64,000 nucleotides of DNA from Aquilaria yunnanensis (lineage: Eukaryota; Streptophyta; Magnoliopsida; Malvales; Thymelaeaceae). Shown here piece by piece: positions 55,757-64,000 of the stretch. The position numbers were made by a program, and so were the translations under genes. Within the stretch, counting starts at the first letter, position 1. Every line of letters starts with the position of its first letter. Below the pieces are notes generated by a model, which made no database searches, was not told where the DNA came from, and worked only from the letters and a program-made list of their open reading frames with translations. The stretch spans positions 35,252,001 to 35,316,000 of the forward strand of contig CM077597.1 of assembly GCA_039654915.1 (NCBI GenBank). The letters run 5' to 3'.

Positions 55757-56120
55757 TATCACATATATTGAAGCGTTAGCTATCTAGAAAGAGATGATTG
55801 AAGCACGCTCATGTGGATGCATGACATCAATATCCAATCAGATTGCCAGGTTGTGATTGCTGCCCTCCTGAACAATTCTAGGCCGTTTTGTATATGTTTT
55901 TAGTGTTTTCTATGATGACATTATGTATTTATCTCTAAGTTTTGCATCTTGTAGATTAATTTAGATGCCTTGCACTGTGAATACTGTTAGACATTATCTT
56001 GTGTCTGTCTGAAGTGTTATCAAGTTGGGTGGAGTGGGGATTACCATGTCCTATTCACCCGCCTGAGGCCATAACGAGTGATCTACAAAGAAGCATGTGT
56101 GACTACTTTAGAAAAAAAAA
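55757..56120 (+). pseudogene. LINE ORF2 remnant, second part (RNase H and C-terminus)
   Basis: Continuation of the LINE at 32440-33617 after the element A insertion. RNase H-like residues EALAI.KEMIEARSCGCM (about 55770-55830) and, after a frameshift, INIQSDCQVVIAALLNNS (about 55830-55885). A typical LINE C-terminal segment WVEWGLPCPIHPPEAITSDLQ lies near 56025-56088, with an A-run at 56113-56121 that may be the old poly(A) tail. Confidence 0.75.
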
Positions 56121-56149
56121 TACTTTCCTCATTTTCTATTAATTGACCG

Positions 56150-56335
56150 CTTTACCTTTTTTGATGAAGTTTGATTTAAACATATTTATATTAATATATA
56201 TCTAAAAAAATTCTTAAAAATGATATTTAAAAACTATAATCTTTAAAGTTTCATTTTCATATAAAATATTCATATTTTTATAATAAAATTTTTAAAAAAT
56301 AAAATTATAAATTAATTACTATAAATAATAAAAGG
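56150..56335 (+). repeat. AT-rich repeat, copy 1 (MITE-like)
   Basis: About 185 bp, more than 80 % AT, homologous to the reverse complement of 62118-62305 (shared AAAACTATAAT and AAATAAAATTATAAATTAAT). No clear TIR or TSD could be fixed. Confidence 0.6.
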
Positions 56336-57968
56336 GTAGCTTTGGTGAAATGGATAGAGTAGAAATTAAGTACAAAACAAGCAATATTATAGTAAGAAAA
56401 TAGCTTGTTTTGGGTTGTTTGGTAACATTTCTTGTTTCACCTAAATGTGCCAATGTTTCCTTAAATTTGGTGACTCTAACTTTTTGGTCCCTAACAATTG
56501 ACTCTTCACAATGTGGCCCTTAAATGGTTGGATGGATGGCGTTACTTTTCGTAGCTGATGTGGTGTGGTGGGGCTTGCTGTGGGGCTATGCTTAGGTGGA
56601 AACGGCAGGAATAAAGAAGGTATAATGATGCTAAGTTAGTGGGAAAGAATAGAAAAAAAAAGGTTTACATATTAGTTTTTGGTTTTTTACAACCACTGCT
56701 AGAGATGATCTGATCATAGAACATGGAAAATAATGAACAATTGATAAAATAACGAGCACTAAGCTAATTCCATGCACTCATTTATATTAATTTTCAAAAA
56801 CGAGAAAAATTGGTTCCTAATGTACATTTATGCTCAAATAAGAAAAACAAAATAGCTAAATTACTCATCCTAAGCACATATTTCATTCAGAGTATAATAT
56901 TATAAAGTCAGGGCTGAACAGTTCCATCAAAATGTAAGAATGTGAGATAACCAACTTGGAAATCAGGTACTGCATCAACACACAGAGTTGATGATTTATT
57001 CCTTAGGTCACCTAAAACAAGTATTTGTTCCTTGCTCTTACATACTCTAGTTTTACACTTCACATACACTCATTGCCCCCTAACCTCTATACATAAATAC
57101 TTAGCCTATGTTAGTCACAAAGTAATAGACAAATATTTACATACTAGAGATATTTCTTGTAGAATATATGGAGCTTCTTAGACCTCCAGTTTCACCTACT
57201 TTGACCACTGTCTAAACTCCCACTCAAGCATCCTTGCTGCTGGTTAATCGCCATCAATCTCTTTGTCTTGCCCATCCTAGTTAGGCTCTAACCCCTTTCA
57301 GCCTCTATAATCAAACAAGTATGCAAGGGATGTTAAATCTTCCTTTAGGCTGTATTTCTGTTGCCTTTCCCTTTGACAAGGCCAAAGACTTTGTACTTTA
57401 GTTTTGGTGCTATTCTGCCTTATTTTCACAAAAAAAGGAAAAACGCAAATATGGGGAAAAATAAAGAGATAAAAATGTTCTTAGACTACTAAAATTGCAA
57501 AAGGTACTTAGTTCTTTAGTCATACCAGTGCTTATTAGTTTGAAATATCACAAATTTCTTAGAAAGGCTGAATTGTCAAAAACAAAAAGAAATCGAAGAA
57601 CTTCCAAAAAAGACACTACACTTAAAAAACAACTAGATGAAAGGCAAGCTCTAGAATTGGTGGGGCAATCACATTGCATCCTCTTACCCTATACTATGGA
57701 CATCCATAAAATCTTCACCTGAAGTTCTTGGTGTCCTTCCACATTATGTATCACTTCACCGGTGAACCACAACAACATTTCATCCTCACCGCTACTTCAG
57801 CCAATGGTTTTCTGTCTACATCCCAGCTCAAAGGTCACTGATTCATTGGGCATGGTGGATTAAAACTACTTTGTGAATGGCAAATAAGAGAGCTAAACAG
57901 CTTTTTGGGGGATTTCAAAGTCCTTTTGCCATTCTTCTTGATATGAATCAACATCCTTTATCCACATC
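56336..57968. other. Intergenic, nothing recognised
   Basis: AT-rich DNA without coding motifs in any frame. Open frames in it are short and lack recognisable residues. Confidence 0.5.
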
Positions 57969-57973
57969 ACTAA

Positions 57974-59382
57974 TGTTAGTGTTGTATCCCAAAAGCCACT
58001 CATGAGATGATTGTATTTTTGCACATTGAGTCATGATATTTTATTAAAGCATTAATCTAGTAATTATATTTGCTGTTTTGTTTTTACGTAACATAATAAA
58101 CATACTTATAACCCTGGAATAATGATGTTCTTAAATATCCATAGTCTAGTATTATCGTGGAGCAGGTTACAATAATACATAACGACTAGCATGTGTGGAA
58201 ATAATATGAGATATGTAGTCTACATATAGGTACAATTTGGAGAACTTGTGTACTAGACTGACCCACCATGAGAATGCTACATGGATTGTTATATGAGTGT
58301 CAAAAGTGATTCTCATAGTGGTCATAGTATATATAGTCCTTTGACCTAAGGTCATCAAGGTTCCTTACATGTGAGTCTCATACTTTGATACTTCCATTTG
58401 TTGCTGGTAACTGAGTGAACTTGAATGAGGTCATTGGGTATGTCACATATCATGTAAAGAGTTTTGTATGATTAAGTTGAGATTTGTTCCTCATATGTAA
58501 CGAGAGTGATATCTTCGGGCTCCTTGATAAAGTGAGACTTAGAAATACATGGCCATCATCGGATGAGTTGATATATGATATTAATATCATCAGTTTAAGT
58601 TAATATACTTGATAATCAAGACACCAAAGATTGGGTTATACGAGAGTGACACATTCCATATCTCGTGCTTAGTCTTAACATCTTGGATAAATGGATAATG
58701 GTATATATGGATAATGAACATAAATATTTAGTCAAATCACCGACAATCTTGTCACTTAGGTATCAATAATGTGTTGCTAGACACCGCTTATTACTTGTGA
58801 TTATAAATGTGATTTATGATCATTGCCAAGTGGTAAGAGTCTATTGGGTCACACACATAAAGCCTATTTGGATTATTTGAATGCATGAGCTAATTTATTT
58901 GGGTTATGGTCTCATGATAATTTCGCATTAATAATTGACCAAAAAATTGAGCCATTATTAAGCTCAAAGTTAACCTAATTGGATTAGGGCTTTGAAACTC
59001 ATTAAGCTTGAAAATTGAGTCTCACTATAAATGCATCATATAGTGAGAAATTCGCAGCTCTTGCCCTAGCTTCCAAAAAGTTTCAGCTGCACTCTTCTTT
59101 TTTCATTCATTAGAGGACACAAGCTAGCACTACGAGCGCAAAAGGAACGCATTTACCGGGATGTGGTAGATGTGTGGTGATGCCGAGAGACTCATATGGG
59201 TACCTTAGAGAGCTTGAACATATCAACTGTTCAGGTTTTGTGATTCGATTCAACTATTGGGTGAAGTTCTCAATCAAATTAAGTATGAAAAATTTCGAAT
59301 ATCCGGTTTACCCCGTTTCACTTGAATCCTGGAGAATTTCGGTTATATTCCTCTACCCTTGTTTGGCTCCTGAAACCCTACA
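57974..59382 (+). mobile_element. Solo LTR (1409 bp), plus orientation
   Basis: TGTTAGTGTTGT..AACCCTACA with perfect TSD ACTAA (57969-57973 and 59383-59387). Homologous in reverse complement to 30373-31812. The segment TCACTATAAATGCATC near 59023 is a plausible LTR TATA box. No internal region is present. The superfamily cannot be assigned from an LTR alone. Confidence 0.9.
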
Positions 59383-59387
59383 ACTAA

Positions 59388-59878
59388 TCCCTTAATATCA
59401 TTATCATCACATGATAGTCCATACTCTTTGAGTGGATTAAGTTGCATACACTTTCAAACTTACAAGACGTAGTCGTGATGAGTTCAACTATAAAAGCTAA
59501 CAATTGCGTGTCAATAAAATTTAGGGACCGTTGGTGCCTTAAGGCCTTGCTTTCTATTATTTGGTTTTTGGTTTTTTCAAAATTTTATTATCAATCAATG
59601 ACATGGGGACGTGGCACCGATCTCACCTGCCACCAATGACCCACCCACAAACCCGAAAAGGTTGAAATGGAGGATGTTCATTTAATTATTCAGAGCTTAA
59701 TCTTAGATACGGCTGAACTTTCTTGCGCGGAAGCAGGGGAGGTTTTCATTTGAATTGGGCACAATCTAATTAACACGTTACTTAGTGTTATACTATTATG
59801 AGGAGCTTTTTCAAGTTTTTTTAACATGCATTAATATTTAGACAAAAAGAATGTTCGGAAAATGAGAAATCACCTACT
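59388..59878. other. Intergenic, nothing recognised
   Basis: No coding or repeat feature identified between the solo LTR and the MITE. Confidence 0.45.
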
Positions 59879-59888
59879 TTCCTATATT

Positions 59889-60334
59889 GAGAAAATTATA
59901 AATACCCCTATGGTTTGATCTAACCTACAATTTACCCCATCTATTTTGAGAAACCTATACTTTGCCCCCTATATTTTTACCACTGTCTGATAACAACTTC
60001 TAAAATTATATTTAAACTATACAATAATCATCTTTGAGTAATTTCAATCTCTTTAGTGTTTTTTTATAGTTAATAGACATTTTAAACTATCAATTTTTTC
60101 TTTCTGTGAATATACTTTCCCTTTTATAATTACATATCAATATTTTTTAAAAGTTAGTTGGTTGTAAAAAAATATAAAAAATTTTAAAATTACTAAAACA
60201 TTATTATCATATTATTTAAATTAAAATTTTAGAAATTATTGTTAAAGATTATAAAATAAATAGGGGTTAAAGTGTATAATTTTAAAAATAAAATATAGAT
60301 TAAACCAAACTAAAGGGCTTTTTGTAATTTTTCC
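59889..60334. mobile_element. MITE (446 bp), Mutator-like by TSD length
   Basis: Terminal inverted repeats of about 45 bp: GAGAAAATTATAAATACCCC on the left and, reverse-complemented, GGAAAAATTACAAAAAGCCC on the right, continuing with (G/A)TTTG..TAA similarity. Flanked by TTCCTATATT at 59879-59888 and 60335-60344 (10 bp identical). AT-rich, no coding capacity. It lies about 160 bp upstream of the TATA-like box of the CASPL2B gene. Confidence 0.8.
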
Positions 60335-60505
60335 TTCCTATATTTATTGCTTTTCCACAGTCGAAGCAGTAAGTGAGCCCCCTTTTGACCATTTGGCACT
60401 TCCACCAAGCCTCTGCCAATCCTGCAGCAGAAGCCCCATCACTTAATTGCCTCTACGTCAGTGAAATAAAGACAAGAGACTTCCAGCTTCGGCAGTACAA
60501 CCCAG

Positions 60506-60513
60506 TTTAAATA
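60506..60513 (+). promoter_or_regulatory. TATA-like box of the CASPL2B gene
   Basis: TTTAAATA, 60 bp before the ATG. It is the best core-promoter candidate in the 240 bp between the MITE and the start codon. Confidence 0.5.
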
Positions 60514-60572
60514 GCACAAGCCTAATGGTTGATGCTTGTATAGCCCTATTTTGAGTTGTTTGTGTCTGAAAC

Positions 60573-61973
60573 ATGAACAATTTGGGAGTTGGGATTAGCC
60601 CTGGGACAGTCCCAGTTTATCATGGCGCCGATCTGATGCCTTTTGAGAGGAAATTGAAAGTTGCAGAGCTGGCCTTGAGATGTTTGATCTGTGGGCTTGG
60701 TGTTGTTGCCGCTGTTCTTGTGGCAACAGACACGCAAGTCAAGCAGATCTTCACAATCAGGAAGCGAGCTAGATTTACAGACATGAGAGCTCTTGTGTAA
60801 GAAATTGATCTGCTAACTACTTTAGTATGATATCAGAGATTGTGATTCATAGATCTTGATATGTCTCGGTACTGTTTTCCGTGCCCGTCTGCAGGTTTCT
60901 GGTGGTCGCTAATGGGATAGCTGCAGCGTACTCGTTGGTGAATGTGCTGAGGTGTGTTGTGGACATGGTGACAAGAAGTGTGCTTTCCAGTAAGCCATTG
61001 GCTTGGACCATTTTCTCTGCTGATCAGGTGAGGTGATAAATTTTCAGTAAGCACATGGTACTAGAAACAAAAATTATTTACTAGATTTCTGGTGGAATTT
61101 CCGTCTTTTTTTTTTCGTTTTAAAATTTTTCTCTAGCGTATAAAGTACTGCTAGATTGTCAACATAAAAAAAAAAAAAAAAGAAACAAGTACTGTAACCA
61201 AGATTGTTGCTAGGTTCATGTTCTAAATTATTCGCATCTGAGATGATTGATATTTGCTAATTTCTACGAAAATACACGCTTTGAAGACCATCAGTAGTGT
61301 TAAAGTAAAATCCAAACAAAAAAAACTGTCTCATCAATATTGTTTCATTTGGTCTTGTGAGAAGATTAAGAAAATTAAAAAGGTTTGTGGGTTGTTTTCA
61401 ATTTTACTCATAACTTTTTGCACATAAATTAAGAAAATTAAAAAAAATGGTTATTAAAATAATAATTTTTTAGATAATATGATAAAGTAAATTATTATAT
61501 TTAGAAATGGAGCAAAATTTGAGATGCCATACAAAAAAGGGATGGGACAAGACTGTTGTAAAGTTGGGCTAAATTTGATTTCTTAGTATCAAAAAAAAGA
61601 AAAATTTCCTTGTAGAGTTTACAAGGCACTTAGCACTTAGCCTAGATGCAAGTCTTAGGTACCTATCTCACACGTCCCAAGGGTCATTCTCGAACAACGT
61701 CTTCGTTACAATGTTGCGCAGGCAATAGCGTACTTGTGCGTCGCAGCGCTGGCAGCCGCGGCACAATCGGCCGTGTTTGCAAAGCTGGGGCAGCCGGAGC
61801 TGCAGTGGATGAGGATATGTAACATGTATGGGAAATTCTGCAACCAGGTTGGAGAAGGAATAGCGACCGCTCTGTTGGTCAGCATTAGCATGGTTGTCTT
61901 GGCTTGTATCTCTGCTTTCAGTCTCTTCCGCTTGTATGATGGCAACAAAGCCAAGAACAATGCAATGTGGTAG
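60573..61973 (+). CDS. CASPL2B: CASP-like protein, CASPL2B type (three exons, 202 aa)
   Basis: Small four-helix plasma-membrane protein of the CASP-like family (relatives of the Casparian-strip membrane-domain proteins); the exact role of the CASPL2 group is not settled. Exons: 60573-60796, 60895-61027 and 61722-61973. Introns 98 and 694 bp, both GT..AG (GTAAGAA..CTGCAG, GTGAGG..GCGCAG), with phases that join exactly. Hydrophobic helices at about residues 36-54, 73-93, 119-139 and 166-189. The family's conserved Arg in helix 1 is R36 (ELALRCL), and the conserved Asp near helix 3 is D118 (SADQAIAYLCVA). The second outer loop has PELQWM..CNMYGKFCNQVGEGIA, closely matching CASPL2B proteins, including its two Cys (C152, C159). 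Length is normal for the family (about 200 aa). The start is the first ATG in the family context MNNLGVGISPG. Intact; the only host gene seen. Confidence 0.95.
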
Positions 61974-62062
61974 AATCATAACGTTTTGTTCTGTAATTTT
62001 CTTATGTCTGTAACAACTGTGTCCTGGTAACTAATAACTTTGTTATGATATATATGAAGATA

Positions 62063-62068
62063 AATAAA
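62063..62068 (+). terminator. Poly(A) signal of the CASPL2B gene
   Basis: AATAAA 90 bp after the stop codon, preceded by TTGTAA- and TGTAATTT-type upstream elements. Confidence 0.65.
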
Positions 62069-62117
62069 AGACCTTTTGTTGTACTTCATCTATCTTGCAA
62101 AAGGTGTCATTTTTACG

Positions 62118-62305
62118 GTACATAATAATTAATTTATAATTTTATTTCTTCTAAAATTTATCATAAAAATATTAATTTTTTATATTAAAAATAAAAATTT
62201 AAATATTATAGTTTTTAAATGCAAATTTTGAAAAAAAAATTCATTAAACATTAATATGAATATATATTCAAGCTAAACTTTAGCATAAGGAAAGCAAAAG
62301 AACAA
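62118..62305 (-). repeat. AT-rich repeat, copy 2 (MITE-like)
   Basis: Reverse-complement homologue of 56150-56335, starting about 50 bp after the poly(A) signal of the CASPL2B gene. Confidence 0.6.
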
Positions 62306-64000
62306 CGAAAACAAGACAAAGGGATTAGTTGATGGTACATTTGATGGCATGTACTAGGATCAAATTATAAAAATAATTATATAGGTATTTTGATTTTGAA
62401 TTTCACAAGTGCATAATTTTCAAGTATTATAGCGCAAATCTGCTCTTCCCAATTTACTTTTTGCATGATTTATGAGATGGGAAAAACTCATGTACATTTT
62501 TTGTGTTATGTTGTTATATTTCTTAAGTTATTGCTATTGTGTTGTACCAATTTATAACTTCCAAGTATCATACTTATAAGCAAAATTGGAAATGAGATTA
62601 GAATGTGGTGTGAAACTAATTTAGGATTGCCTGACACTGTCAAATTCATCTCAGGCTAATTTATTCCTTATGAGTCAATACTTTATTTCATACAATCTTG
62701 CAAAATCAACAAGGAGTTTACAGACTTTATTACAAGTATCCATATAATTTCTATTACTTCATTCACCAACTAATATTTATATATGCTTCGAACTAAGTTT
62801 ACCAATTCCAATTAAGGCACAATGTTAAAAAACTCATATGCTTATGTCTTCATATAATTTGGATATGAAAATACTTTAGAAAACATTTCAAATATATATG
62901 TTAGGCATATAATTTTATATAGCAAGAAATATTTAATAAAACACTTTCTAAATCATCAACTGGTGGATTTCTAATCCAAAATCACAGACACATATATTCA
63001 AAATATTATCTCTTACTATAGGAGTGATGAATCCTTTATTGAATGACTATGAACATTATTTTGTTAATTATCTAACCCAACATATCCAAGTAATTTGCTT
63101 TTTGCGTGGTTTCTCAACTCGGGGAAACTAATGTACATTAGTTGTGTTTTGTTATTATTATGTTTCATGTGTTCTCTTGTTTTTGTGTTGTACCAATTTA
63201 CAACTCCCATGTGACAGGCCACAGCCCATCATTGATAGAAATTCATATAATTCCTGGGTTTTGGATCATAATTGTTGGTTTCTTTGCTTGTGATAAAAAT
63301 GATACATGTGACCTAAGCTTACTATCCTAGATACTAGCATTAAATAATGCATGATTAATGAGTCACTTAGCAGTTTAAGCAAGGAGCATGGTGAACTAGC
63401 TTTGGTGAACTGGAACTGTAGCCTAGTTAATTAATAGTAGTGCACGTGCACTATGATTTGGCTAGTGTGAGCAATTTGTGGCACAACCTCTTGTACTTAG
63501 GAAAGGTGATTTAGGGTAGTATATTATTGACCCTAAGCTGGTTTAGGAGCCATGAGAACTACAAGAGGTTAGTGGAAACACTTAAGGGCCAAGGAAGACA
63601 CCGTGAGGCTTATAGGGACATGTAAGTGCATTTGGACACAATGCGAGCCTTAGTGTCACACCCCACCCAGGCCCCAGCCTGTGCACTCTTAGTGCCACTC
63701 ACCAAACCTACCCAAGAGTTATTTGGATACTCTTAAGTTCAGGTGTTATTAACTACCACTTTATTTTGGCTAATGCTTGTTAGGTAGTTTAAGTCTTATT
63801 TTTCTTAAGCTGAGAGCTGGGAGGGTGCCCCAGGAGGCTTATAAGTTGTTTAGAACAAATACCTGTAGCTTAGGTAAGGCCCAACCACTAACTTGCAACA
63901 CAAGACAAGGCTATAAATCAGTAACTTGCAATACAAGCAAGACATACACTTAATCAGTTAAGTGTCTAGGATGTGTGCTCATCAAGTGTGCTACTTTCAT
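62306..64000. other. Intergenic; possible retrotransposon edge from 63654
   Basis: AT-rich, no recognisable gene. From 63654 the sequence reads TGTCACACCCCACCCAGGCC, which resembles the start of some Ty3-type LTRs, but the window ends before it can be tested. Confidence 0.35.

Noticed and set aside
60525..60554. A nine-codon upstream ORF before the CASPL2B start.
   Set aside because: With a TATA-like box at 60506 the transcript would start near or after its ATG, so it is probably not in the mRNA.

Overview
The window is plant nuclear DNA, most likely from a flowering plant. It holds one recognisable host gene, a three-exon CASP-like membrane protein of the CASPL2B type (60573-61973, + strand). 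Almost everything else is layered LTR retrotransposons, with one LINE remnant, solo LTRs and MITE-like repeats. Canonical GT..AG introns, TATA boxes and the repeat families all fit a plant chromosome; there are no rRNA or tRNA genes and no prokaryotic features.

Layout. (1) 1-12655: a minus-strand Ty3/gypsy chromovirus (Tekay/Del-like, with a C-terminal chromodomain). Its left LTR runs off the window and is itself interrupted by a solo LTR of a second family (1042-3522, TSD GGAAT). (2) 12656-16959: non-coding, with minisatellites, a strong TATA box and three stem-loop units, followed by an LTR-like block starting at 16960. (3) About 19455-24723: a 5'-truncated, decayed plus-strand chromovirus whose 3' LTR belongs to the same family as the solo LTR at 1042. 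(4) About 24930-27100: a heavily decayed minus-strand Tat-type gag-pol, then another LTR-like block up to about 30060. (5) 30373-31812: a solo LTR on the minus strand; a second copy lies on the plus strand at 57974-59382.

(6) 32440-56120: a three-level nest. A LINE 3' end (RT C-terminus, zinc-binding domain, RNase H) is split by Tat-clade element A (33618-55751, plus strand, TSD CAATG). Element A is split in turn by a younger Tat element B of the same family (40971-52134, minus strand, TSD CATCC). LTR divergences counted by eye (about 3.3 % for A, about 2.1 % for B) agree with this order. Element B has a 1695-codon gag-pol open frame with every catalytic motif present, preceded by one in-frame TAG in the gag N-terminus.

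The most interesting content is in A and B. Between pol and the 3' LTR, on the strand opposite to gag-pol, each carries an extra gene with its own TATA box. In B this gene has four exons joined by three short GT..AG introns whose phases fit exactly (708 aa predicted). The protein has an N-terminal domain resembling the plant 'putative gypsy type transposon' family, a basic nuclear-localisation-like patch and a C-terminal coiled coil. A carries the same gene with introns at the same places, but decayed and cut in two by B. Both elements also carry a tandem-repeat array between pol and this antisense gene, and in both the gag frame opens inside the LTR and runs through the primer-binding site.

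(7) 56120-64000: AT-rich DNA with a divergent inverted repeat pair (56150 and 62118), the second solo LTR, a MITE with TIRs and a 10-bp TSD just upstream of the CASPL2B gene, and that gene.
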